The notes under the pieces: generated by a model
Databases searched by the model: none
Seen by the model: the letters and a program-made list of their open reading frames with translations, nothing else
What the model was told of the DNA's origin: nothing
Shown here: piece after piece, positions 42,877-53,919 of the stretch
How positions within the stretch are numbered: the first letter of the stretch is position 1
Layout of the letters: the number at the start of each line of letters is the position of its first letter
From: Acetobacteraceae bacterium
GTDB taxonomy: Bacteria; Pseudomonadota; Alphaproteobacteria; Acetobacterales; Acetobacteraceae
Reading direction: 5' to 3'
NCBI GenBank assembly: GCA_003151425.1
Contig: PLXO01000116.1
Coordinates: 271 to 64,270 of the forward strand
DNA: 64,000 nucleotides
Translations under genes and position numbers: made by a program

Positions 42877-44331
42877 ATGTTCCTGGGAATCGATCTCGGC
42901 ACCTCCTCGCTGAAGCTGGTGCTGGTTGCCGCGGATGGTCGCGTTGTGGCCAGTGCGACGGCTCCACTGACCGTCTCGCGCCCGGCGCCCGGGCACTGCG
43001 AGCAGGACCCGGAGGCCTGGTGGCAGGCGTTCTGCGTCACGCTCGATGCGCTGCGCGCCGATCGCGCGGCGGCGCTGGCGGCGGTGCGGGCGATCGGCCT
43101 GTCCGGCCAGATGCACGGTGCGGTCCTGCTCGATGCCGCCGGACGCGTGCTGCGCCCCTGCATGCTGTGGAACGACGTGCGCGCATCCGCCGAATGTGCC
43201 GAGCTGGAGCATCGGTTTCCCGCACTGCAAGCGGTAACCGGCAACCGCGCGATGCCGGGCTTCACCGCCCCCAAGCTGCTATGGGTGCGCCGCCACGAGC
43301 CCGACATCTTTGCGCGCGTCGCCAACGTGCTGCTGCCAAAGGCCTGGCTGCGGTACCGGCTCAGCGGCGAAAAATTCGACGACATGTCGGACGCCTCCGG
43401 TACTCTGTGGCTGGACGTGGCGCGGCGCGACTGGTCGGATCGGGCGCTGGCGGCCACTTTCCTGTCGCGCGACGCGATGCCGCGCCTGGTCGAGGGCAAT
43501 GCGCCGGCCGGGCAGTTGCGTGCGGGCCTCGCCGCGCGCTGGGGCATGCGTTCGCCGGTGGTGATTGCCGGCGGCGCGGGGGACAACGCCGCCGGCGCCG
43601 TCGGGCTCGGCGCCATCCACCCGGGCGACGCCTTCATCTCGCTCGGCACCTCCGGCGTGGTCTGGGCGACGACCAGCCGGTTCGTGCCCTATCCGCAGGC
43701 GGCCGTGCACGCGTTCTGTCATGCCCTGCCGGGGCTGTGGCACCAGATGGGGGTGACGCTGTCCGCCGCTGCCTGTCTGGCCTGGTGGTCGAGGGTGACC
43801 GGCCGGCGCGAGGCCGCCTTGCTGCGCGAGTTACCGCCGCTGCTCGCCCCGAGCCCGGTCCTGTTCCTGCCCTATCTCTCCGGCGAGCGGACGCCGCACA
43901 ACGACGGCGCGGTGCGCGGGGTCTTCGCGGAACTGGCACACGAGACCAGCCGCGCGATGCTGACCCAGGCGGTGCTGGAAGGTGTGGCGTTCTCGTTACG
44001 TGACTGTCTCGACAGCCTCGCCGCCTCCGGGACGCGGATCGAGGCGGCCGACGTGATCGGCGGCGGTTCGCGCTCGCGCGTCTGGGTGGCGATCCTGGCC
44101 GCGGTGCTTGGCATCAAGCTGCACCGTGTGGCTGAGGCGGCGTATGGCGCAGCCTACGGTGCCGCCCGGCTGGCGCGGCTTGCCGCGACCGGTGAGGCGC
44201 CGGACGCGGTCTGCGGCAGGCCGCGACGGCTGGCGACGGTGACGGCGGAGCCTGCGCTGGTCGCGGCCTATGCGCAGCAGCTCGCGCGCTATCGGGCACT
44301 GTACCCCGCCATCTCGGGCGTGGCGGCGTGA
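42877..44331 (+). CDS. xylB: Xylulokinase-like FGGY carbohydrate kinase
   Basis: A 484-residue FGGY kinase phosphorylating D-xylulose or a close sugar. FLGIDLGTSSLKLVLV is the phosphate-binding start. IGLSGQMHGAVLLD (xylulokinase-type Met-His), CMLWNDVRA, VIAGGAGDNAAGAVG, FISLGTSGVVWA and GERTPHNDGAVRG follow, and IGGGSRSRVW is the ATP-site signature. The start chosen is ATG 42877; GTG codons upstream are alternatives and no good ribosome site is present. Confidence 0.9.
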   Translation: MFLGIDLGTSSLKLVLVAADGRVVASATAPLTVSRPAPGHCEQDPEAWWQAFCVTLDALRADRAAALAAVRAIGLSGQMHGAVLLDAAGRVLRPCMLWNDVRASAECAELEHRFPALQAVTGNRAMPGFTAPKLLWVRRHEPDIFARVANVLLPKAWLRYRLSGEKFDDMSDASGTLWLDVARRDWSDRALAATFLSRDAMPRLVEGNAPAGQLRAGLAARWGMRSPVVIAGGAGDNAAGAVGLGAIHPGDAFISLGTSGVVWATTSRFVPYPQAAVHAFCHALPGLWHQMGVTLSAAACLAWWSRVTGRREAALLRELPPLLAPSPVLFLPYLSGERTPHNDGAVRGVFAELAHETSRAMLTQAVLEGVAFSLRDCLDSLAASGTRIEAADVIGGGSRSRVWVAILAAVLGIKLHRVAEAAYGAAYGAARLARLAATGEAPDAVCGRPRRLATVTAEPALVAAYAQQLARYRALYPAISGVAA

Positions 44332-44599
44332 GCGGCGTCGTAGCGCGCACCAATGCTGCTGGAATCGGCCCTGGGGTTTGGCCGCGTTGTCGCCGCATCC
44401 GCGCCGGTTTGCTTGGCCGGGTCAAGCCCGACCGCCGCAGCGCTCCGCGCAACGACACCGGTCGATTGCCCTGGCGTTGCGGCCCGGTTTAATTGACTCC
44501 CGGTCTCGGCTAACCTACCCGCCGCTGCGGTGGGGCGGCGGCCGCGCACCCGGCCGCTCCGGCGTTGTTCGCGTCACATCCGAGTCGAAAGGAAGAGCC
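44332..44599. other. Gene-free stretch, xylB to rubrerythrin relic
   Basis: Nothing coding is recognised. It probably contains the old rubrerythrin promoter and the xylB terminator, but no clear hairpin was found. A 'gtcgtagcgcgc' fragment here also occurs near 19024. Confidence 0.3.
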
Positions 44600-47163
<2,564 letters not shown>

Positions 47164-47303
47164 TCTCAGTGGAAAGGTCTTCGAGGGCTTCTAGGGCACA
47201 GCGGCGATCGAGCATCGGGTGATCAGGACCAGATCGAGGCTACGCGAATCCTACATGAGCCTGTGGAAGCCCTGGACGCTGGTGGAAGTCACGGACATCA
47301 AAT

Positions 47304-47341
47304 CAGGGCGGCGTTTCAAAACAAATTGGAACGCCGCCCTG
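47304..47341. terminator. Hairpin downstream of katG
   Basis: A perfect 12-bp stem (47304-47315 with 47330-47341, cagggcggcgtt and its complement) around a 14-nt AT-rich loop, 141 bp after the katG stop. There is no T tract, so a Rho-independent function is uncertain; it ends 10 bp before the half-tRNA and may instead belong to an integration site. Confidence 0.55.
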
Positions 47342-47350
47342 ACGCCAGGC

Positions 47351-47393
47351 CCTCATAATCCGCTGGTCCCAGGTTCGAGTCCTGGTGGGCCCA
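47351..47393 (+). tRNA. 3' half of a tRNA with CAU anticodon (probable att scar)
   Basis: The segment contains a CTCATAA anticodon loop, the right anticodon strand (TCCGC), a complete T arm (CCAGG-TTCGAGT-CCTGG) and the 3' acceptor strand TGGGCCCA. The D arm and the 5' acceptor strand are absent: the bases upstream do not pair with TGGGCCC. Many integrases use exactly this 3' part of a tRNA gene as attachment core and leave such a copy behind (family knowledge). Confidence 0.6.
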
Positions 47394-47504
47394 TTCTCTT
47401 ACCTGATTACGCGCCATCCTCCGCCAGCTTCAGCAGGCGATACGGCATCGGCGGAGTTCGCGCCGCGATCCAGCCGAGGCGCGGGATTATGGCGGGAAGG
47501 CCAT

Positions 47505-47597
47505 AGTCGTGGATGCCGACCGGAGCCTGTCTTCGGTCCGGCCAGAGCCTGTCCTTGGGTCGGCCAGCGGCCCGACCCGTGCGTCGGCATGACGATG
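47505..47597. repeat. Diverged dispersed palindrome
   Basis: Contains gtggatgccgaccggagcct, two ggccagagcctgtc-like units and a terminal gtcggcatgac, mirroring the ends of the repeats at 1617-1777. It lies between the half-tRNA and the MHS carrier gene. The rest of 47394-47620 shows no gene. Confidence 0.5.
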
Positions 47598-47620
47598 TGG
47601 GAACGACGAAAAGCAACGTG

Positions 47621-48982
47621 CTAGTGAAGTTCAACGCTCTGCGCGACGCCTGTCGCCCGCTTGTCCAGCGACAGCGCCGCAACCAGGCTGATGAGCGCGC
47701 TGACCGCCAACCAGACACCGACCATCGCATTGCTGTTGAAAACGTGGTTCAGCCAGGTGCAAATCGCCGGGGTGAACCCGCCAAGCACAGCCGCCGCGAT
47801 CGCCTGCGCGAACGCATAGCCCGCCGTGCGGGCGTGGGCGGGCACGAGCTCGACCATCGCCGCCACCTGCACCGAACTGTAGCACGCATACATGAACGAG
47901 AACCACAGCTCGAAGACGGCGAATTTGAACACGGTCGGGTCGGCCGCGAGCCACGCCAGCAACGGATACGCGGTGATGGCGGCGGTGAGTGTCACCGCGA
48001 TCAGCATGGTGCGGCGGTTCATTCGGTCCGCCAGCAAGGCGGTGACCGGCAGCCAGAACAGCGTCGACAGACCGACGAAAAACAGGATGACGAAGCCGGC
48101 CATGGCGCCCAGGTGCAAGCTGGCGATGAACGTCGGAGCATACGTCTGGATGGCCTGCGAAACGACAACCGCCATGGCAGCCATGCCCATGCAGCGAACG
48201 ATGATCCGCCAATTGATGGCCAGGCTTGCGCAAATCTCAGAAAGTGTGGGGGTCTTCTTCCGTCTGGCAAACACGGCCGTTTCGGCCAAGCTGGCGCGCA
48301 GCCAAAACATGACGGGCATCACGGCGCAGCCGAGCAACAGCGGGATCCGCCAGCCCCAGCTCTGGGTCTGGCTCGGAGTCAGCGCCATGAGCAGGAAGAT
48401 CCCGACCAGCGATGCCGCCATCACGGCGAACTGCTGGCTGGCGGCCTGCCAGCACGTGTAGAACGCGCGGCTTGCCGGGGGAGCGATTTCAGCCAGATAG
48501 ACAACGACGCCGCCAAGTTCGGCGCCGGCCGAGAAGCCCTGCAGCAGACGGCCGACCAGCACAATGAGCGGGGCCGCAATGCCGATCGTCGCGTAAGACG
48601 GCGTGCACGCGACGGAGATAATGCCCAGGGACATGAGCGTAAGGCTCAGGATCAATCCTTTTCGCCGTCCGTGGCGATCGGTGTACGAGCCAAGCACGAT
48701 GGCGCCCACGGGCCGGGCAAGAAATCCGAAGGCGAAGGTCATCAGCGCCAGCATCAACGACAGATACTCATTGCTGCTCGGGAAAAACGTTTGAGCGATG
48801 TACCTGGCGTAATAGCCATATATCATGAAGTCATAGATCTCGAGCGCGTTACCGGCCGCGACCTGAATGATCGGCTTGATCGCGACGGTCGTGCTCTCGC
48901 GCGCTGGGGTGGTCGGCGCCGCCGCCGACGCTGTGGTCACGATTGGCGTGAAACCAACCGGGGGACCGACTTCATTTGGCAT
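47621..48982 (-). CDS. MFS transporter, metabolite:H+ symporter (MHS) type
   Basis: A 453-residue twelve-helix carrier. NALEIYDFMIYGYYARYIAQTFFP is the MHS opening, and FGFLARPVGAIVLGSYTDRHGRRKGLILSLTLM contains the D-R-x-GRR loop. The family continues with GRLLQGFSAGAELGGVVVYLAEIAPP. It imports citrate, tricarballylate, proline/betaine or related anions; the substrate is unknown. Start ATG at 48982. Lone gene. Confidence 0.9.
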   Translation of the reverse strand: MPNEVGPPVGFTPIVTTASAAAPTTPARESTTVAIKPIIQVAAGNALEIYDFMIYGYYARYIAQTFFPSSNEYLSLMLALMTFAFGFLARPVGAIVLGSYTDRHGRRKGLILSLTLMSLGIISVACTPSYATIGIAAPLIVLVGRLLQGFSAGAELGGVVVYLAEIAPPASRAFYTCWQAASQQFAVMAASLVGIFLLMALTPSQTQSWGWRIPLLLGCAVMPVMFWLRASLAETAVFARRKKTPTLSEICASLAINWRIIVRCMGMAAMAVVVSQAIQTYAPTFIASLHLGAMAGFVILFFVGLSTLFWLPVTALLADRMNRRTMLIAVTLTAAITAYPLLAWLAADPTVFKFAVFELWFSFMYACYSSVQVAAMVELVPAHARTAGYAFAQAIAAAVLGGFTPAICTWLNHVFNSNAMVGVWLAVSALISLVAALSLDKRATGVAQSVELH

Positions 48983-49284
48983 GTCTGTTACCCCTTCATG
49001 TGACGGGTAGGCGACCGCACGTCAGGGCATGAGCGTGCGGCCAACCGCTACTCTACTGACTGGGTGCATCCCGAGGCCTGTCGTTGATCTTGATCAATTC
49101 AGTCAAGGATATCCGCCAGTGGCATCGTGCGTATCACCACATCAAAGCCGACCAGGCGCGGGAGCGCCCCCATCACGAGACGTTGGACTGATAGCCAACC
49201 GCCGCGCCGGCGGGGATGACTTGCAGGTGCACGAATGCGTCCCATCTCGTCATGCCAGGTGATGCCGCAGGGTGAGGTGGGCCG
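48983..49284. other. Gene-free stretch
   Basis: Upstream region of the MHS carrier (leader on the minus strand) and of a set of small rightward genes. A palindrome-like ttgatcttgatcaa lies near 49084-49097. No coding sequence is supported. Confidence 0.3.
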
Positions 49285-49494
49285 ATGCTGGTCTGGATTC
49301 CAATCGCGACCAATGAAGCGCCAACGTTTCGGGGCAAGGTAGTCATGCCTGCCGCCTCGGCTGCCGTGGTTGGCAGCAATGTGCTGCTCAGATTTTACCA
49401 CGGAACACCTTCGGTCTCCACGGTATCGGCCCCGTTCGCCTCGGCAGCCGAAGCTTCCGCATGGATCGAGCAGCACCGGGCGTCGGTTGGATGA
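49285..49494 (+). CDS. Hypothetical small protein
   Basis: A 69-residue frame starting MLVWIPIATNEAPTFRG and ending EASAWIEQHRASVG, with a plausible beta-alpha pattern but no recognised family. Its stop overlaps the ATG of the next small gene (ATGA), which supports both as real. Confidence 0.35.
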   Translation: MLVWIPIATNEAPTFRGKVVMPAASAAVVGSNVLLRFYHGTPSVSTVSAPFASAAEASAWIEQHRASVG

Positions 49495-49634
49495 CACATG
49501 CTGCATCGCCCGTCGGAATGTGCGGACCAAAGCGCATCGGCTGGGGTTGGCGGCCCGCGGCGTGGGAGGGCTGGGCCACCGCCGTTCTATCGGCAATCGG
49601 GGTGATGATCCTCGCCCGCACCGTGGTCCACTGA
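49491..49634 (+). CDS. Small Trp-rich membrane protein
   Basis: A 47-residue protein: KRIGWGWRPAAWEGWATAVLSAIGVMILART. The GWGW-x-P-x-x-W-x-GW pattern followed by one membrane helix is typical of a widespread class of short uncharacterised bacterial proteins. It is coupled to the preceding frame by a 4-bp overlap. Confidence 0.45.
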   Translation: MTHAASPVGMCGPKRIGWGWRPAAWEGWATAVLSAIGVMILARTVVH

Positions 49635-49716
49635 CGCGCACGCGCGCCGCGTGGTTTGACTGGGCACCCAGGGAAAATCCCTCGCGTGTGCCGTCGTCCG
49701 CCACGATCGTCCCCCA

Positions 49717-50079
49717 ATGAAACGAAATCAACTGATCGGCGCCGGCATAAGCTTCGGCCTGGCGGTCGGCGCGTTCATCAGCATCTTTCTCGGCGATTTC
49801 GCCTTTTGGATCGCCGTGGGGATCTGCCTGGGTACGGCGGCCGGCGCAGGTTGGTCGAAACTGAGCAGCCGCGGTGATGCGGCCCCCAACGACGAAAAGC
49901 GCGCCGCCGATGTCGAAACCGAGGCCGATAAGGCACGACTGGGGTGTCCATTTAACCGGAGTGCGGGATTTGCCTCCACGGGCGGCTCGGCGAAGGTCGC
50001 GCCAATGTGGGCGGATGTCCGCGTTGTCTCGGCGGCTCGGGACGTTCCATTGCCCCAGTCTACGCCCAACTCCGGTTAA
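49717..50079 (+). CDS. Small two-helix membrane protein with MITE-encoded tail
   Basis: A 120-residue frame. The first 75 residues are native: two helices (IGAGISFGLAVGAFISIFLGDFAFWIAVGICLGTAAGAGW) and an acidic-basic tail up to DKAR. From residue 75 the frame is encoded by an inserted MITE (49939-50092) and carries a non-native sequence ending in LPQSTPNSG. Joining the two flanks across the insertion would give DKARNDPTSGPV and a stop, i.e. an original protein of about 82 residues. Function unknown. Confidence 0.6.
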   Translation: MKRNQLIGAGISFGLAVGAFISIFLGDFAFWIAVGICLGTAAGAGWSKLSSRGDAAPNDEKRAADVETEADKARLGCPFNRSAGFASTGGSAKVAPMWADVRVVSAARDVPLPQSTPNSG

Positions 50080-50092
50080 ATGGATACCCCAG
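49939..50092. mobile_element. MITE with 24-bp terminal inverted repeats
   Basis: A 154-bp element whose ends (49939-49962 and 50069-50092) are inverted repeats of 24 bp with a single mismatch, starting CTGGGGT. It is flanked by an exact 8-bp direct duplication AGGCACGA (49931-49938 and 50093-50100). It encodes no transposase and must have been moved by a related IS elsewhere. An 8-bp target duplication excludes the IS5 elements seen in this window as mobiliser. Confidence 0.9.
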
Positions 50093-50100
50093 AGGCACGA

Positions 50101-50404
50101 AATGACCCGACCTCCGGCCCTGTGTGATTGAATGCCAAGGAAGTGGCGACGCATTCGCTGCCTGCTGCTTGCCGGACGTCGCAGGAGCACAGTGGTCTGG
50201 CCATTGCGCCCGCCTTCGCCGTTTGGCGCGGACTCGTCTGTTTGATTTTCTCGACTAGCCAGCACGCGCGACATTCGCCACAGTTGCCGTTGAAAGCACC
50301 CCGGCCAACACGGGGCGCACAACGGCGAAGGGGAGGAAGATGACAGTCTGTTCTGTCGCCGGTGCGGGGAAAGACGCCCCGTTGCCGGGCGATTCCGCGT
50401 AAGC
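50101..50404. other. Leader region of the liv operon
   Basis: No gene is supported. It carries the original 3' end of the small membrane gene (ending at 50128) and presumably the promoter of livH. No binding-protein gene, which usually opens such operons, is present. Confidence 0.35.
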
Positions 50405-51283
50405 ATGGACATCTCCCTCGACCTGCTCGGCAACGCCGTGATCTCCGGGTTGCTGCTCGGCGGATTTTACGCCGCCGTGACGATTGGGATAACCATCTCG
50501 TTCGGCATGCTGGATGTGGTGAACATCGCGCATCCGGCCTTCATCATCCTAGGCTCCTACATCGCCTATCTCGCCAACTCCACGCTGGGAGTCGATCCGA
50601 TCCTTGCCAGCGTGGTGGTGGCGCCGGCGTTCTACGCACTCGGCGCGGTAATCTATCAACTCTACTATGTTGCGTTTGAGCGCCACGGCGACAAGCCGCT
50701 GCAGGGTCTTGCATTCTTCTTCGGTCTGCTCTTCATCACCGAGGTCACCCTGGTGCTGGTGTTCGGCGTCGACTATCGCCTGGTGGAGGCCCCGTATATC
50801 GGCCCCAGCCTGCATCTCGGCCTGATCGAACTGCCGGGACGCCTGCTGGTTCCGTGCCTGGTGGCCTTGGCGATGGTGGGCGCGCTGCATCTGTTCACCT
50901 CCAGAACATTCATCGGCCGCGCCATTCTGGCGGTGGCGCAGGACCAGATGGCACTGCGGCTGATGGCGGCCGATCCGGTGCGGATCAAGCGCATCGCCTT
51001 CGGCCTGTCGATCGCCACTGCCTCGGTTGCCGGCGCGGTGCTGATCGTGATCCAACCGGTGGAGCCGTCGATCGGCCGCGACTACATCGGCCGGGTGTTC
51101 GCGATCTGCGTGATGGGCGGGCTGGGCAGCTTCGCCGGCACGCTGGCGGCCGCAATGATCTTGGGTATCGTCGAGAGCCTGACTGCCACATTCTACGGCC
51201 CGTCCTGGACGCCGGCGGTGGCCTTCGGCTTCCTGCTGATTACGCTGGCGATCCGGCCGAGCGGACTGTTCGGCCGCACTTAA
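50405..51283 (+). CDS. livH: Branched-chain amino-acid-type ABC permease (LivH)
   Basis: A 292-residue inner-membrane permease. NAVISGLLLGGFYAAVTIGITISFGMLDVVNIAHPAFIILGSY is the LivH opening with the G-x-x-NxAH motif. ALRLMAADPVRIKRIAFGLSIATASVAG is the coupling region, and GRVFAICVMGGLGSFAGTLAAAMILGIVESL closes the core. ATG at 50405. First gene of livHMGF. It transports branched-chain amino acids, amides or aromatic acids. Confidence 0.92.
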   Translation: MDISLDLLGNAVISGLLLGGFYAAVTIGITISFGMLDVVNIAHPAFIILGSYIAYLANSTLGVDPILASVVVAPAFYALGAVIYQLYYVAFERHGDKPLQGLAFFFGLLFITEVTLVLVFGVDYRLVEAPYIGPSLHLGLIELPGRLLVPCLVALAMVGALHLFTSRTFIGRAILAVAQDQMALRLMAADPVRIKRIAFGLSIATASVAGAVLIVIQPVEPSIGRDYIGRVFAICVMGGLGSFAGTLAAAMILGIVESLTATFYGPSWTPAVAFGFLLITLAIRPSGLFGRT

Positions 51284-51287
51284 AGAC

Positions 51288-52220
51288 ATGAGCACCACAA
51301 GGTTCCTGCCGCTGATCCTGCTCGCCGCGGCTGCGGTGTTCATCGCCGCGCGGCTGATCGGCAACCCGTATGTGTTCTTCGCCGGATATGTGGTGCTGCA
51401 GTATATCGTGCTGTCTACCGCGTGGAACATCCTGGGCGGCTACACCGGCTACGTGAATTTCGGCACGCCGGCCTTCATGGCAATCGGCGCCTACGCCTCG
51501 GTCGCGCTCTACAAGATCGTTCCTCTTCCGATCCCGCTGCTGATGCTGATCGGCGGCGTGCTGTCCGGCATCGTCGGGTTCGGCACCGGCTATCTGACCT
51601 TGCGGCTGCGCGGTGCGTTCTTCTCGATCGCCACGCTCGCGCTATCGGTGGTGGTGCAGACGCTGGTGACGAACTGGGATTTCGTCGGTGGCTCGCGCGG
51701 TGCCTATATCATCCGGCCGATGACCGCGCCGCTGATCGGCGGGGGGTATATCGACTATCTGTGCCTGGTGATGCTGGCACTGGCGGTCGTCTCGATCGTG
51801 ATCGCGCGGGCGATCGAGCGCTCGAAGCTCGGCATCGGATTCGCAACAATTCGCGACGACGAGGGCGCGGCGGAGGCCTCCGGCGTGCCCACCCTGCGGC
51901 TCAAGCTGCTGGCCACCACGCTGTCCGGCGCGCTGATGGGGATGGCGGGCGCGCCGCTGCCGTACTACGTGACCTATCTCGATCCGGCGTCGGGGTTCAG
52001 CCTGACCTACGCGGTGAACGCCATCGCCATGCCGCTGATCGGCGGCACGATGAGCTGGATCGGCCCGCTGCTCGGCGCGATCATTCTGGGCACCGTGCAG
52101 CAGCTTGTCACGGTGACGATCTCATCGGCCGCCAACCTGCTGATTGTCGGGCTGATCCTTGTCGGCTTCGTCGTTCTCGCACCGAATGGGATCGTCGGCC
52201 TTGTGCGAGCGCGGCGATGA
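51288..52220 (+). CDS. livM: Branched-chain amino-acid-type ABC permease (LivM)
   Basis: A 310-residue inner-membrane permease: STAWNILGGYTGYVNFGTPAFMAIGAYASVALY and YLTLRLRGAFFSIATLALSVVVQTLVTNWDFVGGSRGAY are typical of LivM. The cytosolic loop is AIERSKLGIGFATIRDDEGAAEASGVPTLRLKLLATTLSG. The start ATG lies 4 bp after the livH stop. Its stop overlaps livG by 4 bp. Confidence 0.92.
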   Translation: MSTTRFLPLILLAAAAVFIAARLIGNPYVFFAGYVVLQYIVLSTAWNILGGYTGYVNFGTPAFMAIGAYASVALYKIVPLPIPLLMLIGGVLSGIVGFGTGYLTLRLRGAFFSIATLALSVVVQTLVTNWDFVGGSRGAYIIRPMTAPLIGGGYIDYLCLVMLALAVVSIVIARAIERSKLGIGFATIRDDEGAAEASGVPTLRLKLLATTLSGALMGMAGAPLPYYVTYLDPASGFSLTYAVNAIAMPLIGGTMSWIGPLLGAIILGTVQQLVTVTISSAANLLIVGLILVGFVVLAPNGIVGLVRARR

Positions 52221-53017
52221 ACGGTCCAAGAGCGCCGCAAGGGACGCCCCGAGGAACGTCCCCGGGGACGCCTCACGGGGCGCCAGTCGGCGAAGCGCCG
52301 TTACTGGAGGTGAACGAGCTCGGCAAGCGGTTCGGCGGCTTCGTCGCGCTGGAAGGGATCAACCTTTCGGTGCAGCCAGGCGAACGGGTGGGACTGATCG
52401 GCCCGAACGGCTCCGGCAAGAGCACGCTGGTGAACTGCATGTGCGGGACGCTGCGTCACGAGCTCGGCACCGTCCGGTTCAACGGGCGGAACCTCGACGG
52501 ACTAAAGGCACATGAGCGCACCCGCCTGGGGATAGCGCGCAGCTTTCAATTGCCGCGCCCGTTCGCCAGCCTGACAGTGGCAGAAAACGTTCGCGTGCCG
52601 ATCCTGTATGTCGTGCAGGCGCGCATCCGCCACGTCGCGGCCACCGATGCACGCTGCGCCGAACTGCTGGGTCTCGTCGGCCTGGCGGACAAATCTCGAA
52701 AATTGCCGCGCGACCTGACGCAGATCGAGATGCGCAAGCTGGAGCTGGCGCGCGCCATGGCCGCCGAGCCGAAGCTGCTGATCGCCGATGAGGCGATGGC
52801 CGGGCTGTCGCACGGCGAGGTGGACGACATCCTGGCGCTGCTGTTGCGGATGAACGAGGCCGGTGTCACGGTGATCATGATCGAGCACATCATGCGCGCG
52901 GTGCTGCATTTCTCGCAGCGGCTGGTGGTGCTGGTGGCCGGGCGCAAGATCGCCGACGGCAATCCGCAGGAGGTCGTGCGGAACCCCGAGGTGGAGCGGG
53001 CCTATCTTGGCGAATAG
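52217..53017 (+). CDS. livG: ABC transporter ATP-binding protein (LivG)
   Basis: A 266-residue ATPase. Walker A GPNGSGKST and Walker B LLIADEAMAGL are intact, as is the switch His in MIEHIMRAV. The ABC signature is degenerate: LTQIEMRKLELARAM replaces the usual LSxGQ, a variation seen in some LivG-like proteins. The first 30 residues are low-complexity (APQGTPRGTSPGTPHGAP) from a short DNA repeat at about 52238-52284, so translation may start later. It overlaps livF by 11 bp. Confidence 0.9.
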   Translation: MNGPRAPQGTPRGTSPGTPHGAPVGEAPLLEVNELGKRFGGFVALEGINLSVQPGERVGLIGPNGSGKSTLVNCMCGTLRHELGTVRFNGRNLDGLKAHERTRLGIARSFQLPRPFASLTVAENVRVPILYVVQARIRHVAATDARCAELLGLVGLADKSRKLPRDLTQIEMRKLELARAMAAEPKLLIADEAMAGLSHGEVDDILALLLRMNEAGVTVIMIEHIMRAVLHFSQRLVVLVAGRKIADGNPQEVVRNPEVERAYLGE

Positions 53018-53738
53018 CCTGACCCTGACTGGGATCGAGGCCGGCTACGGCGCGGTGCGCGTGCTGCACGGCGTGTCGCTGACCGTAGGTGGCGGCGAAA
53101 CCGTGGCGCTGCTCGGCACCAACGGCAACGGCAAGTCGACTCTAATGAAATGCGTGATGGGCATGGTGCGGCCGTCCGCCGGCAGCATCGTGGCCGAGAT
53201 CGACGGCAAGCGGCACGAACTGGTGGGGCGGGCAACGGAGGCGATCGTCGACCTGGGCATCGGCTTCGTTCCGGAAGGGCGACGGTTGTTTCCTCGGCTG
53301 AGCGTGACGGAAAACCTGCTGCTGGGCGCGTTCCGCCCCGCCGCGCGCGCGGCGATCAAGGACAATCTGGCATTCTGCCTCGAAACGTTTCCGCGCCTGG
53401 CGGAGCGACGCGGACAGCTCGCGGGGTCGATGAGCGGGGGCGAGCAGCAGATGCTGGCGCTGGCTCGTGCGCTGATGTCGGCGCCGCGCATCCTGCTGAT
53501 CGACGAGCCGTCGGTGGGGCTGGCGCCGCTGCTGGTGCGCCGCACCATCGACAAGATCAAGGAGCTGAAGGACCGGCGTCAGCTCACTGTGCTGATGGCG
53601 GAACAGAATTTTACCCAGGCAATCCGTATCGCCGACCGAGGCTACGTGATCGTGCACGGCCGGATCGAGTTCGAAGGCGAGTCGGCCGAGGCGCTGAACA
53701 ACAACGAGCTGATCCGGCAGTTCTATCTTGGAACGTAA
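53007..53738 (+). CDS. livF: ABC transporter ATP-binding protein (LivF)
   Basis: A 243-residue ATPase with Walker A GTNGNGKST, signature MSGGEQQMLALARALM, Walker B ILLIDEPSVGLAP and the LivF-type GIGFVPEGRRLFPRLSVTENL. A TTG start at 53007 inside the end of livG is used; GTG or ATG are not available before the first strand. It completes a livHMGF operon without a binding protein. Confidence 0.92.
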   Translation: MANSLTLTGIEAGYGAVRVLHGVSLTVGGGETVALLGTNGNGKSTLMKCVMGMVRPSAGSIVAEIDGKRHELVGRATEAIVDLGIGFVPEGRRLFPRLSVTENLLLGAFRPAARAAIKDNLAFCLETFPRLAERRGQLAGSMSGGEQQMLALARALMSAPRILLIDEPSVGLAPLLVRRTIDKIKELKDRRQLTVLMAEQNFTQAIRIADRGYVIVHGRIEFEGESAEALNNNELIRQFYLGT

Positions 53739-53745
53739 CGCTCAC

Positions 53746-53866
53746 ATTCTCCCCCTCCCCTTGAGGGAGGGGGATGGGGGGAGGGGTTGGTGCCAGTATC
53801 GCACCGAAGTTTCGTACCGCGATGACCCCTCCCATAATCCCCCTCCCTCAAGGGGAGGGGGAGAAT
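53746..53866. repeat. Palindromic operon-end repeat, short form
   Basis: Perfect 29-bp inverted arms (53746-53774 and 53838-53866, attctccccctccccttgag and onward) enclosing gaggggttggtgcc and tcgcaccgaag, the same core as 37895-38049. It lies 7 bp after the livF stop and before the convergent RraA-like gene, consistent with a terminator or 3' stabilising structure. Confidence 0.8.
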
Positions 53867-53919
53867 GTTACCCCCCATTCCATACGATACAGGAACAATG
53901 GTATCGCGCAAACCGCACC

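Noticed and set aside
47319..47393. Complete tRNA gene
   Set aside because: No 5' acceptor strand pairs with TGGGCCC and no D arm is present; only the 3' half fits.
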